DNA of 36,608 nucleotides from Longimicrobium sp. (GCA_036377595.1 DASUYB010000097.1:1-36608), one strand, 5' to 3'. Shown: positions 23,592-32,010, counted from the stretch's first letter. Translations and numbers: made by a program. Notes: generated by a model from the letters alone, not told the origin.

Positions 23592-23837
23592 CGCTGCCGC
23601 ACGCTGCACGATCTTGCGCGGAGTGCCGTGCGGCGGTGCGGGAACTCGCCGCGCCGGGGAGGGTCCGACATCGCCGGCGATGCTCTGCGCCGTGGCCGAA
23701 ACCCCGCGGACGCGTGGCGACATCGCGCTTTCGCGAGGGCGCGCGCACGGGGCTAATCCCCAGGTGGCACTTGTCCTGCGGTGTACTCCGTGACCGCTGA
23801 GCCGGGTTCAATGCAAGGGCTCGATTGCTCTAAGTCC

Positions 23838-23866
23838 TTGCACCATGCGCACTTTGCCGCTAAATT
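23838..23866 (+). promoter_or_regulatory. Sigma-70-like promoter for the nitronate monooxygenase gene
   Basis: TTGCAC at 23838-23843 and TAAATT at 23861-23866 are separated by 17 bases, about 50 bases before the ATG. The rest of 23592-23917 contains no credible gene; the first part is GC-rich spacer. Confidence 0.55.
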
Positions 23867-23917
23867 GAGCATCCCCGGCTCCGTCAGCTGGTCGGTAACC
23901 TGTTTCCCCCCAAGGGT

Positions 23918-25423
23918 ATGACTGCATTCGGGATCGAGCATCCGCTCATCATCCAGGGCGGTATGGGCGTGGGTGTGTCCAACTGGGTGCTGGCCAAGGC
24001 GGTCTCCCTGCGAGGGCAGCTGGGCGTCGTTTCCGGCACGTGCATCGACACGGTGCTGGTGCGCCGCCTCCAGGACGGCGACGACGGCGGGCACGTCCGC
24101 CGCGCCATGGCGCACTTCCCCCTCCCCGAGGTGGTGGAGGACGTGCTGCGGAAGTACTTCCGTCCCGAGGGCAGGGCCGAGGGCGAGCCGTACAAGGCCA
24201 TCCCGATGTACAAGCAGGTGGTCAGCAAGGTACGCGAGCAGCTGACCATGCTGGCGTCGTTCGTGGAGGTGTGGCTGGCCAAGGAGGGGCACGACGGCGT
24301 GGTGGGCGTGAACCTCCTCACCAAGGTGCAGATGCCGAACCTGGCCACGCTCTACGGGGCGATGCTGGCCCGGGTCGACTACGTGCTGATGGGCGCGGGG
24401 ATCCCCAAGGAGATTCCCGGCGCGCTGGACCTGATGGCCGCGCACGAGCCCGCCGCCATCCGCTTCGACGTGGAGAGCGGGGTGAAGGACGACAGCGAGA
24501 TGCTGACCTTCGACCCGCGCGAGCACTTCGCCGAGCCGCCGGCGGGCGGCGTCAAGCGTCCGTACTTCCTCCCCATCATCGCCTCGAACTCGCTGGCGAC
24601 GATGCTGGTGCGCAAGGCGACGGGGCGCGTCGACGGGTTCGTGATCGAGGCGCCCACCGCGGGCGGGCACAACGCTCCGCCGCGCGTGTCCGGCGTCTAC
24701 AACGAGCGCGGCGAGCCGCTGTACGGCGAGCGCGACGAGGTGGACCTGGAGAAGATGAAGGAGCACGGGCTCCCCTTCTGGCTGGCGGGGAGCGCGGGGA
24801 CTCCGGAGAAGCTGGCCGAGGCGCTGGACGCGGGCGCCGCCGGCGTGCAGGTGGGAACGCTGTTCGCCTACAGCGACGAGAGCGGGATCGCGCCCGAGCT
24901 CAAGCGCGACGTGATCCGCCAGGCGCAGGACGACGCCATCGACGTGCTGACCGACGGCCGCGCGTCGCCCACCGGCTTCCCCTTCAAGGTGGTGCAGCTG
25001 GGCGGCACGGTGTCGCAGCTGCCGGTCTACGAGGCGCGCGAGCGCGTGTGCGACCTGGGCTACCTGCGCCAGCCGTTCAAGCGCGCCGACGGCCGCATCG
25101 ACTACCGCTGCGCCGCCGAGCCGGTAGAGACGTACGTGAAGAAGGGCGGCCAGCGCGACGACACCGTCGGCCGCAAGTGCCTGTGCAATGCGCTCTTCGC
25201 CACCATCGGCATGGGCCAGGTGCGCGACGAGGGCGTCGAGGAGAAGCCGCTGATCACCAGCGGCGACGAGCTGAAGAACATCCGCCGCTTCATCGGCAGC
25301 GACCGCGCCGGCTACAGCGCCGGCGAGGTGATCGACTGGCTGCTCTCCGGCCTCGAGCGCCTCTGCCACCCGCGCGCCTCCGAGGCGAAGCACGCCCGCG
25401 CCGCCGCGCCGGTCGTCGGCTGA
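23918..25423 (+). CDS. Nitronate monooxygenase-like flavoprotein
   Basis: The 501-residue protein belongs to the FMN-dependent nitronate monooxygenase / 2-nitropropane dioxygenase family, with a TIM-barrel fold. The N-terminus has the typical HPLIIQGGMGVGVSNWVLA; the barrel later shows GFVIEAPTAGGHNAPPR and AGAAGVQVGTLFAYS, which build the FMN phosphate site. It is longer than the usual 320-360 residue enzymes; the extra parts are an early insert (about 45-100) and a C-terminal region with RKCLCNALFATIGMG. This long class is common in bacteria and its natural substrate is uncertain. It has its own promoter and terminator. Confidence 0.87.
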   Translation: MTAFGIEHPLIIQGGMGVGVSNWVLAKAVSLRGQLGVVSGTCIDTVLVRRLQDGDDGGHVRRAMAHFPLPEVVEDVLRKYFRPEGRAEGEPYKAIPMYKQVVSKVREQLTMLASFVEVWLAKEGHDGVVGVNLLTKVQMPNLATLYGAMLARVDYVLMGAGIPKEIPGALDLMAAHEPAAIRFDVESGVKDDSEMLTFDPREHFAEPPAGGVKRPYFLPIIASNSLATMLVRKATGRVDGFVIEAPTAGGHNAPPRVSGVYNERGEPLYGERDEVDLEKMKEHGLPFWLAGSAGTPEKLAEALDAGAAGVQVGTLFAYSDESGIAPELKRDVIRQAQDDAIDVLTDGRASPTGFPFKVVQLGGTVSQLPVYEARERVCDLGYLRQPFKRADGRIDYRCAAEPVETYVKKGGQRDDTVGRKCLCNALFATIGMGQVRDEGVEEKPLITSGDELKNIRRFIGSDRAGYSAGEVIDWLLSGLERLCHPRASEAKHARAAAPVVG

Positions 25424-25444
25424 CGATCGCATCACCAGACACGA

Positions 25445-25477
25445 GAACGGGCCTCGCGCATATCGCGGGGCCCGTTC
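25445..25477 (+). terminator. Rho-independent terminator
   Basis: A 14-bp stem with one G-T pair (25445-25458 with 25464-25477) and a 5-base loop follows the nitronate monooxygenase stop by 21 bases; a run of T (CTATTTTTC) lies a little further on. Confidence 0.8.
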
Positions 25478-25496
25478 CCGTTTCAGGCATCCTATT

Positions 25497-25574
25497 TTTC
25501 TCACGCAGAGTCAGCAGGGTTAGCAGAAAAAGCAGATGACGACTCCGCTGACACTGCTGACTCTGCGTGAGAAA
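25497..25574. repeat. Inverted repeat, CTCACGCAGAG family, third copy
   Basis: The 21-base arms at 25497-25517 and 25554-25574 are perfect reverse complements (TTTCTCACGCAGAGTCAGCA-G and its complement). The arms share CTCACGCAGAG with 4543-4612. Unlike the other two copies it lies between co-directional genes. Confidence 0.8.
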
Positions 25575-25694
25575 TCAGGAGAGTCTGCCCCGCCGCGATG
25601 TCGGGGGAACTCCTCTGGCCCTTCCTCGCGGCGCTGGTGTATCATCGTCGCTCCGGAGCCGGAATCCATCTCCAGAAACGCGAATCTCCAACGG

Positions 25695-26435
25695 ATGCAA
25701 GCGCAGTCGCTCGGCCTGTTCGTCGCCTTCAGCGCGGGGCTGCTCAGCTTCCTCTCGCCCTGCGTGCTGCCGCTGGTGCCGAGCTACGCCACGTTCATCA
25801 CCGGGATGAGCCTGGACGAGCTCGAGGCGCAGGAGACCGCGCGCACCCGCCGCACCGTGTTCGTGCACGGGCTGCTGTTCGTGCTCGGCTTCACCCTCGT
25901 CTTCCTCGCCCTCGGCGCGTCGGCCACCTTCATCGGCGCGCTGCTGAAGTTCGCCAGCCGCTGGGTGCAGGCCGTGGGCGGCGTGCTGCTGATCCTCTTC
26001 GGCCTCTACCTCGTCGGCCTGCTGCGCCTCCCCGGCGCCGGGCGCGAGTGGCGGATGCATCTCTCCGAGAAGCCGGTCGGCTACCTGGGCACGCTGCTGG
26101 TGGGCGTCACCTTCGGAGCGGGGTGGACGCCGTGCATCGGGCCGGTGCTGGGCGGCATCCTGACCATGGCCGCCGCGCGCGGGACGATGGGGGAGGGGAT
26201 GGGGCTGCTGGCGGTGTACTCGGCCGGGCTGGCGATCCCCTTCCTCCTCTCCACGGTGCTGATCGAGCGCTTCCTCACCGGCTTCCGACGCTTCCGCCGC
26301 GTGCTGCCGTGGGTGAACCGCGTCAGCGGGGCGATGCTGCTGGTGCTGGGCGTGCTGATGGTCACCGGCTCGTTCACCACCCTCTCCGCGCTGATGGTGA
26401 AGTGGACCCCGGACTGGCTCTCCGCGCGGCTCTGA
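25695..26435 (+). CDS. ccdA: CcdA-type thiol-disulfide electron carrier (cytochrome c biogenesis)
   Basis: The 246-residue inner-membrane protein has about six hydrophobic spans and the two half-repeats of CcdA/DsbD-beta. The paired redox cysteines are in FLSPCVLPL (Cys23) and AGWTPCIGP (Cys147). CcdA carries reducing power from cytosolic thioredoxin to periplasmic thiol proteins that reduce apocytochrome c. The start is the ATG before QAQSLGLFVAFSAG; an upstream in-frame extension lacks the family pattern. No periplasmic thioredoxin partner lies next to it; the genes that follow encode small lipoproteins. Confidence 0.93.
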   Translation: MQAQSLGLFVAFSAGLLSFLSPCVLPLVPSYATFITGMSLDELEAQETARTRRTVFVHGLLFVLGFTLVFLALGASATFIGALLKFASRWVQAVGGVLLILFGLYLVGLLRLPGAGREWRMHLSEKPVGYLGTLLVGVTFGAGWTPCIGPVLGGILTMAAARGTMGEGMGLLAVYSAGLAIPFLLSTVLIERFLTGFRRFRRVLPWVNRVSGAMLLVLGVLMVTGSFTTLSALMVKWTPDWLSARL

Positions 26436-26531
26436 GGCGCCACGCTCTGGAACATCGGGGGATGACGAGCGGTTGAATCGACGGGATCGTCATCCCCTTC
26501 GTGCGGGCCCACCTTCACCCGCCGCCGTCCG

Positions 26532-26903
26532 ATGCGCACCGCCGCACCCCGTCTCTCCCCGATTCTCCTGCTCCTGCCGCTCTCCGCCTGCATGACGTGG
26601 CGCGGTCAGCCGATCCCCGCCGGGCCGGGCCAGCACGACTACATCGTCGGCACGGCGCGGGTGATCCGCACGGACGGGATGGAGTTCCTGCTCGACAACG
26701 TGAGCGTGCGCCCCGACAGCGTGGTCGGCGCCCAGCACGTGCCGCCGGCGCGGCGCATCGCCATCCCCACGGCCGAGGTCGCGCGCATCGACGCCCGCCG
26801 CGAGGACCCGTTCGGCACCGCGCTGGCGGTGGCGCTCGGGACGGCCGCCGCACTCGGCGCGTTCGGCATGGCGCTGTTCCTCATCTACGGAACGGGAGGC
26901 TGA
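26532..26903 (+). CDS. Small lipoprotein, member 1 of a four-gene paralogous array
   Basis: The 123-residue protein has a lipoprotein signal (PILLLLPLSAC, Cys20) followed by MTWRGQPIP. The mature part is a small beta-rich domain (ARVIRTDGMEFLLDNVSV, then RIAIPTAEVARIDARRED), and a C-terminal hydrophobic helix (ALAVALGTAAALGAFGM and ALFLIYG) ends it. The same plan is seen in the next three genes. The protein is thus likely attached at both ends, by lipid at the N-terminus and by a membrane helix at the C-terminus. The function is unknown. Confidence 0.75.
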   Translation: MRTAAPRLSPILLLLPLSACMTWRGQPIPAGPGQHDYIVGTARVIRTDGMEFLLDNVSVRPDSVVGAQHVPPARRIAIPTAEVARIDARREDPFGTALAVALGTAAALGAFGMALFLIYGTGG

Positions 26904-26946
26904 GACATCGCCGTCCCGGGCGGACCCACCTCCACCGCTGCTCGCC

Positions 26947-27303
26947 ATGCGCACCGCCGCACGCGCGCTCGCCACGATCGCACTCCTTCTGCCGCTCGGC
27001 GCCTGCACGACGTGGGGCAGCCGGCCGATCCCCACGCCGGGACAGGACCACGCCGTCGCCGACAGGGTGCGGGTGACGCGCACGGATGGGTCAGTGGTCC
27101 TGCTCGACAGCGCCACGATCCGCGCCGACAGCGTCACCGGCGCCGCGCACCTGTTCCCGCAGCAGCGCGTCGCCATCTCCACCGCCGAGATCCAGGAGCT
27201 CGAGACGCGGCAGGAGGCCGCCGCCCTCACCGCGCTGACCGTCGTCCTCGGGCTGGTGGGCGTGCTCGTCGCGGCACTCTTCACGGAAGGAACCGGAAGC
27301 TGA
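26947..27303 (+). CDS. Small lipoprotein, member 2 of the array
   Basis: The 118-residue protein starts almost like member 1 (MRTAARALATIALLLPLGAC, Cys20, then TTWGSRPIPTPGQ). The domain pattern VRVTRTDGSVVLLDSATI, DSVTGAAH and VAISTAEIQELETR is preserved, and a hydrophobic C-terminal helix follows (TALTVVLGLVGVLVAALF). It is the closest relative of member 1, so the two look like a recent duplication. It begins 43 bases after the stop of member 1. Confidence 0.75.
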   Translation: MRTAARALATIALLLPLGACTTWGSRPIPTPGQDHAVADRVRVTRTDGSVVLLDSATIRADSVTGAAHLFPQQRVAISTAEIQELETRQEAAALTALTVVLGLVGVLVAALFTEGTGS

Positions 27304-27353
27304 AACCTGTGCGGGCGGGGGTGACGTAGTCCGTCTGGTAAACTGGTGTTTCC

Positions 27354-27380
27354 GCGCGGGTGAGAATATTTTTCCCGCGC
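27354..27380 (+). terminator. Weak hairpin between lipoprotein genes 2 and 3
   Basis: GCGCGGG at 27354-27360 pairs with CCCGCGC at 27374-27380 around an AT-rich loop (GAATATTTTT). It may attenuate transcription between members 2 and 3; the AT-rich loop could equally be part of a promoter. Confidence 0.35.
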
Positions 27381-27433
27381 CGGATCTCCGGCGGACAGTT
27401 TCGCCCCACCCGATACATCGAGGGTTTTCGCAG

Positions 27434-27802
27434 ATGAAGATCGACCGTCTCGCGCGGCTTCTGCCCGTGCTGTTCCTCGTCGTTATGCTTCCCGGATGCG
27501 TGACGTACTGGCCGAAGACGCCGCCGGAGCCGGGCGCCACCGCCTCGTTCCCCGGCATCGTCCGCGTGACGCGCGCCGATGCGACCTCGACGCTGCTGGT
27601 CGACGCCCGCGTGCAGGGCGACAGCCTGCGCGGCACGGTGCAGGGCGACCCGACGCAAGAGGTCGCCATCGCGCTCGCGGACGTGAAGCAGGTGGCGGTG
27701 CGGGAGCATAACGGCAAGGCCACGGTGGCGCTCATGCTGGTCAGTGCGCTCCTCGCGTACGGCGCGTGGGTCGCGATCCTCTACGTCTCCACCACCACCT
27801 GA
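27434..27802 (+). CDS. Small lipoprotein, member 3 of the array
   Basis: The 122-residue protein has a lipoprotein signal (LPVLFLVVMLPGC, Cys22) followed by VTYWPKTPP. It keeps the array pattern: IVRVTRADATSTLLVDARV, GDSLRGTVQGDP, EVAIALADVKQVAVRE, then a C-terminal hydrophobic helix (ALMLVSALLAYGAWVAIL). The stop overlaps the start of member 4 by one base (TGATG), so the two are coupled. Confidence 0.75.
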   Translation: MKIDRLARLLPVLFLVVMLPGCVTYWPKTPPEPGATASFPGIVRVTRADATSTLLVDARVQGDSLRGTVQGDPTQEVAIALADVKQVAVREHNGKATVALMLVSALLAYGAWVAILYVSTTT

Positions 27803-28182
27803 TGCGGCACGCGATGAATGCGCGGCGGGCGATTCCCCGCATCGCCGGGCTGGCGCTGCTCGCGCTGCAGGCGGCGTGCGTCACCTGGATGGAGCGCCCC
27901 GCGCCGCGGCCGCGCGCGGCGGCGTCGCTCCCCGCGCGCGTGCGGGTGACGCGGATGGACCGCACCTCGATGGTCCTCATCGACCCGTTCGTGCGCGGCG
28001 ACAGCCTCCACGGCACGCGCGTGGACCCGCCGGTCCAGGACGTGGCCGTCGCGCTCGACGACGTGCTCCGCGTCGAGGCGCGGCGCGTGAACGTGGCCGC
28101 CACCGCCGGTGCCGTCGCGCTCGCCTGGCTGGCCGCCTACGGGATCCGCCTCGTCTGCCCCTTCTGCAATGGGGGGGCCTGA
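27802..28182 (+). CDS. Small lipoprotein, member 4 of the array
   Basis: The 126-residue protein has a lipoprotein signal (IAGLALLALQAAC, Cys26, then VTWMERP), the domain RVRVTRMDRTSMVLIDPFV, GDSLHGTRVDPP and DVAVALDDVLRVEAR, and a C-terminal hydrophobic helix that ends with a CPFC pair (LVCPFCNGGA). The C-terminal cysteines set it apart from the other three. Two starts are possible: the ATG at 27802, overlapping the previous stop, or the ATG at 27814. Confidence 0.74.
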   Translation: MRHAMNARRAIPRIAGLALLALQAACVTWMERPAPRPRAAASLPARVRVTRMDRTSMVLIDPFVRGDSLHGTRVDPPVQDVAVALDDVLRVEARRVNVAATAGAVALAWLAAYGIRLVCPFCNGGA

Positions 28183-28348
28183 CCCGGCGCGACCGTCCCG
28201 CACTCAGCACTTCCTCACACCCCCTCGCACCGCGCCGGACCTTCGGTGTAAGACGTTCGCGCGCTTGATTCTGCTTGCGCGTGCGGGTGCAGCGGGCCAG
28301 ATTCGGCACGCCCGGCGCCCCGCACACCTTCACACCCTTCCGGACGCG

Positions 28349-29005
28349 ATGGCGAAACAGATCCGCATCCTGCTGGTGGACGACCACGCCGTGCTGCGCG
28401 CCGGGCTGCGCGCGCTGCTCGAGGCCGAGCCCGGCTTCCTGGTGGTCGGCGAGGCGGGAACGGGCGAGGAGGGGGTGATGAAGGCGAAGCAACTCCTCCC
28501 CGACGTGGTGGTGATGGACCTGTCGATGCCGGGCGCGGGCGGGCTGGAGGCGGTGCGCGAGATCTCCGCGCTGGGAAAGGAGATCCGCACCCTCGTCCTC
28601 ACCATGCACGGCGAGGAGGAGCACCTCCTCCCGGTGCTGGAGGCGGGCGGCAGCGGCTACGTGAACAAGCGCAGCGCCGACGAGGAGCTGATCGAGGCCA
28701 TCAAGACGGTGGCCGGCGGCGACGTCTTCCTCTACCCCAGCGGCGCCAAGCTCCTGCTGCGCGGCCTCAAGCAGAAGGCCGAGCCGGGCGAGGACGACCC
28801 GCTGGAGAAGCTGACCGACCGCGAGCGCGAGGTGCTGGCGTTCACCGTGGAGGGGTTCAGCAGCAGCGAGATCGGGAAGAAGCTGTTCATCAGCCCCAAG
28901 ACGGTGGACACCTACCGCGCCCGCATCATGGAGAAGCTGAACCTGCACCACCGCAGCGAGCTGGTGCGGTTCGCGCTGAAGACGGGGCTGCTGAAGCCGG
29001 ACTGA
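28349..29005 (+). CDS. NarL/FixJ-family response regulator
   Basis: The 218-residue protein has a receiver domain (IRILLVDDHAVLRAG, acidic pair Asp11-Asp12, phosphorylation site Asp57 in VVVMDLSMPG, switch Thr in LVLTMHGEE and the conserved Lys in YVNKRSADEE). A LuxR-type helix-turn-helix follows (LTDREREVLAFTVEGFSSSE, then ISPKTVDTYRARIMEKL). It binds DNA when phosphorylated by a histidine kinase, but no kinase gene lies nearby, so it is an orphan. The start is the ATG before AKQIRILLV. Confidence 0.93.
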   Translation: MAKQIRILLVDDHAVLRAGLRALLEAEPGFLVVGEAGTGEEGVMKAKQLLPDVVVMDLSMPGAGGLEAVREISALGKEIRTLVLTMHGEEEHLLPVLEAGGSGYVNKRSADEELIEAIKTVAGGDVFLYPSGAKLLLRGLKQKAEPGEDDPLEKLTDREREVLAFTVEGFSSSEIGKKLFISPKTVDTYRARIMEKLNLHHRSELVRFALKTGLLKPD

Positions 29006-29013
29006 GAACCGCA

Positions 29014-29097
29014 GGGAACAGGGGACAGGGAACAGGGGACAGCCGGCGGTTTTCGTGCTCGCTGTCCCCTGTCCCCTGTCCGCTGTACCCCGTCCCC
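29014..29097. repeat. Inverted repeat of GGGGACAGG units
   Basis: Tandem GGGAACAGGGGACAG units at 29014-29042 face CTGTCCCCTGTCCCCTGTCC from 29062 onward. The arms pair over about 20 bases around a loop with GGCGGTTTTCGTG. The element lies between the response regulator and fabF and may terminate the first; such ACAGGGGACAG tracts are common dispersed repeats. Confidence 0.7.
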
Positions 29098-29117
29098 TTG
29101 AACTCTGGAGATCGAGG

Positions 29118-30374
29118 ATGCCGCAACGCAGGGTGGTCGTAACCGGCGTGGGGATGGTCACGCCGCTGGGGAACAACGCGGACGACACCTGGCGCAACGT
29201 GCTGGCCGGGAAGTCGGGGACGGGGCCGCTCACCAAGTTCGAGCTCGAGGGGCTGCCGCCGGAGGTGCGCGTGGCCGCCGAGGTGAAGGACTTCGATCCC
29301 GAGCCGGTGATCGAGCGGCGCGAGCAGAAGCGGATGGACACCTTCATCCAGTACGCGCTGGTCGCCACCGACGAGGCGATGCGCTCGGCCGGGATGGGCG
29401 GGATCGGGCCGGTCCCCGATCCCGAGAACACGGGCACCATCATCGGCAGCGGGATGGGGGGGATCGACAACATCATGCAGACGCGCACCCTGATGGACGC
29501 CAAGGGGCCGGGGCGCGTCTCCCCTTTCTTCATCCCCGCCAGCATCATCAACCTGGCCCCCGGGCAGGTGGCGATGCGCACGGGGGCAACGGGGCCCAGC
29601 TACTCGCCCGTGTCCGCCTGCGCCAGCAGCAACCACGCGATCGGCGAGGCCTTTCACGCCATCCAGCGCGGCGACGCGGACATGATGATCGCCGGCGGCA
29701 CCGAGGCGTGCGTCACCGCCATCTCGTTCGCCGGGTTCGCGGCGGCGCGGGCGCTGGCGAGCGACTGGGAGACGCCGGAGACCGCGAGCAAGCCGTTCGA
29801 CCGGCGCCGCAGCGGCTTCGTGCACGCCGAGGGCGGGGCGATCCTGATCCTGGAGGAGCTGGAGTCGGCGAAGCGCCGCGGCGCGCCGATCCTGGCGGAG
29901 ATCCTGGGCTTCGGGATGAGCGCCGACGCCTTCCACGTGACCGCGCCGCCCGAGAACGGCGAGGGCGCCGCGCGGGCCATGCGGCGCGCGCTGAAGAGCG
30001 CCGGCATCGCCCCCGAGCAGGTGGACTACATCAACGCGCACGGCACGGCCACGCCGGTAGGCGACGTCGCCGAGACGCGGGCGATTCGCACCGTGTTCGG
30101 CCCGCACGCGGAGAAGCTGGCCGTCTCGTCCACCAAGTCGATGCTGGGCCACGCGCTGGGCGGGAGCGCGGCCATCGAGGCGGGCGTCAGCATCTTCGCG
30201 CTGCGCGACGGGGTGATGCCGCCCACCATTAACCTCACCGAGCCCGACCCCGACTGCGACCTGGACTACGTCTCCGAGGGCGCGCGGAAGAAGGAGCTGG
30301 ACGTGGTCATCTCCAACTCTTTCGGCTTCGGCGGCGCCAACACCACGCTGGTGCTCAAGCGCTACGAGGAGTAG
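29118..30374 (+). CDS. fabF: Beta-ketoacyl-ACP synthase II
   Basis: The 418-residue condensing enzyme elongates acyl chains on ACP in fatty-acid synthesis. The active-site triad is complete: Cys168 in VSACASSNHAIGEAF, His308 in INAHGTATPVGD and His345 in SSTKSMLGHALGGS, with Lys340. The length is normal and the frame intact to the TAG at 30372-30374. The start is the ATG before PQRRVVVTGVGMVTPLG. Oddly, the last 103 bases of the coding sequence (30268-30370) recur at 31880-31982, and a foreign gene lies between. No acpP or other fab gene is next to it. Confidence 0.95.
   Translation: MPQRRVVVTGVGMVTPLGNNADDTWRNVLAGKSGTGPLTKFELEGLPPEVRVAAEVKDFDPEPVIERREQKRMDTFIQYALVATDEAMRSAGMGGIGPVPDPENTGTIIGSGMGGIDNIMQTRTLMDAKGPGRVSPFFIPASIINLAPGQVAMRTGATGPSYSPVSACASSNHAIGEAFHAIQRGDADMMIAGGTEACVTAISFAGFAAARALASDWETPETASKPFDRRRSGFVHAEGGAILILEELESAKRRGAPILAEILGFGMSADAFHVTAPPENGEGAARAMRRALKSAGIAPEQVDYINAHGTATPVGDVAETRAIRTVFGPHAEKLAVSSTKSMLGHALGGSAAIEAGVSIFALRDGVMPPTINLTEPDPDCDLDYVSEGARKKELDVVISNSFGFGGANTTLVLKRYEE
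30268..30370 (+). repeat. Direct repeat at the fabF 3' end, left copy
   Basis: These 103 bases of the intact fabF gene match 31880-31982 without gaps and with five mismatches (about 95% identity). Three of the four codon changes are synonymous; one turns Ala into Thr. They bracket 30371-31879. Confidence 0.92.
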
Positions 30375-30425
30375 TTGCATGGGGAGCCGGTCTCTAGACG
30401 GGATTACGTTAACCGAGGTTGCGGT

Positions 30426-31826
30426 ATGTCAAGTGAACTATTCGAACTGCTCGAGAATGCCGGGTTGATCAAGTCGGACGGGAGCGTTTCATCTGGTGCT
30501 GTCGATGCGCTCTCTGCGACGGATCTCGTTGACATTGGGTTGCAAAGCGCGGAACTGACCGCACCTGATCAAGGAGAGGACTATCGCACGTCCTTCTCCC
30601 ACTCGGCATCGCTCTCCTTAGCTGGAGGATCTTACCCCTGCAATGCGCTGAGATGTCGCTTAGAGCGCGCTGCGGAATTGGCTCAATTTGCGGCGTTTTA
30701 CAGTGATAAAGTGTACATTCATAATCATTTAAGTGATCTTGCAGCGCACCGCGAGACAACGTCTGAAACGGATGTCGCAAAGACTCGTCAGCAGCTCAAA
30801 GACGACCTTGAGATCTATCTGCTACTTAAGCCACTCATCGAGGCCGGGCGAATCGTTCCAGTTACGGCCCCCCAAAATTGGTGTCCACATTGCCTAAAGA
30901 ATCACTTAGCCGATGAAGGTGGCTTCGGCGAAGAAACTGAACTGGCCCTTGCCCGCGCAACGCGCAACTTGCGGGAGCGGTTTCTTGTTGACGCTTCGGT
31001 TGAACTTCAATTACGTGGTGGGGAATTTTGGGCCGTGCATCGTGGTCCCGAGGACCTGCTAGAGCACGGGTATCGGGCGGTGCGTTACCAGAGTCCACCA
31101 AAACAACTCCGGGATATTCCCGAAGTGATGCCAAGTCTGCTGCGGAACCGGTCTATCCATCTTTCTTCTCGCCAGCGCGAGAAGTTCGAGATGCATATTC
31201 GTGAAGCTTCATCAATTCTCGACAATGTCGTGTTCGAACTCACAATGACTCAAGCCTTCGGAGCGTCACTGCTGACGGAGCGGAAGATCCATGTAGACAT
31301 TCTGCGATCAATGTCCAGCGACTCGAGGCAAGAGCGGCGGAATGCGGCTCTTCAGAAGCATCTCACAACGGTAGTGCCATTTCTCTCAGGTGTCGTACCG
31401 GCCGACCTCCTTCATCTCAGGGAAACCGAGGGCGATGCGTTTATCGTCTTTCGGAATTCGATTAACAAGATGATTGATGAGGCTTTGTCACAACCAGGCG
31501 AGATAACAGAACGCGATGCACGACAGATCTACGGAGACTTGATAGAACCCGAACTGGCGCGATTGGACATAAAGATGAAACTAGCCCAAAAGACTCTTGC
31601 GAAGACTGCGCGACAAAGGATCGCCGCGTGGGTTGGAGCAATCGGAGTTGGCGTGTACACGGGTTTTGTTCCTAGTACCATGATCGCTGCTGCAAAGGCG
31701 CTCGGGCTTACCAAAGTTGTAGCAGATTTAGGAGAATTACTTCTCGGAATGCGAGCAAATCAGAACGCAATTCGAAGTGATGACCTTTACTTCCTGTGGC
31801 GGGTCCGCAAACTCTCGTCGCGCTGA
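30426..31826 (+). CDS. Unknown protein of foreign origin with C-terminal hydrophobic region
   Basis: The 466-residue protein is not recognised. The base composition is near 50% G+C by eye, with many A/T-ending codons, unlike everything around it. The N-terminal 70 residues are polar and Ser/Asp-rich; a helical part follows (RLERAAELAQFAAFYSDKVY, LKDDLEIYLLLKPLIEAGRI) and then a knuckle-like WCPHCLKNH at about 158-166. A long charged helical middle leads to a glycine-rich hydrophobic stretch (WVGAIGVGVYTGFVPST and MIAAAKALGLTKVVADLGEL) near the C-terminus that could enter a membrane. GAGG lies 7 bases before the ATG. It is a lone cargo gene inserted behind fabF; a defence or toxin role is possible but not shown. 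Confidence 0.75.
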   Translation: MSSELFELLENAGLIKSDGSVSSGAVDALSATDLVDIGLQSAELTAPDQGEDYRTSFSHSASLSLAGGSYPCNALRCRLERAAELAQFAAFYSDKVYIHNHLSDLAAHRETTSETDVAKTRQQLKDDLEIYLLLKPLIEAGRIVPVTAPQNWCPHCLKNHLADEGGFGEETELALARATRNLRERFLVDASVELQLRGGEFWAVHRGPEDLLEHGYRAVRYQSPPKQLRDIPEVMPSLLRNRSIHLSSRQREKFEMHIREASSILDNVVFELTMTQAFGASLLTERKIHVDILRSMSSDSRQERRNAALQKHLTTVVPFLSGVVPADLLHLRETEGDAFIVFRNSINKMIDEALSQPGEITERDARQIYGDLIEPELARLDIKMKLAQKTLAKTARQRIAAWVGAIGVGVYTGFVPSTMIAAAKALGLTKVVADLGELLLGMRANQNAIRSDDLYFLWRVRKLSSR

Positions 31827-31878
31827 CGGTGAGTTTATGTTCCTCGCCAGACAGGAACTGACTGAGCCGACCCGGTAC

Positions 31879-31986
31879 CACGTCTCCGAGGGCACGCGGA
31901 AGAAGGAGCTGGACGTGGTCATCTCCAACTCCTTCGGCTTCGGCGGGGCGAACACCACGCTGGTGCTCAAGCGGTACGAGGACTGA
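31879..31986 (+). pseudogene. Detached 3' end of a second fabF copy
   Basis: Thirty-five codons and a stop read as the C-terminus of FabF (HVSEGTRKKELDVVISNS, FGFGGANTTLVLKRYED). The match to fabF stops abruptly on the left, where the preceding bases are unrelated. The final codons differ slightly from the intact gene (GAC TGA instead of GAG TAG). It is followed by a terminator-like hairpin, so this looks like the original or donor 3' end of fabF pushed away by an insertion. Confidence 0.85.
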
Positions 31987-32010
31987 CCGTCACTGGGTCC
32001 TGGGACGGAC

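Noticed and set aside
30371-31879. An insertion sequence behind fabF
   Set aside because: No transposase, terminal inverted repeats or short target duplication was found; the duplication is 103 bases of fabF itself.
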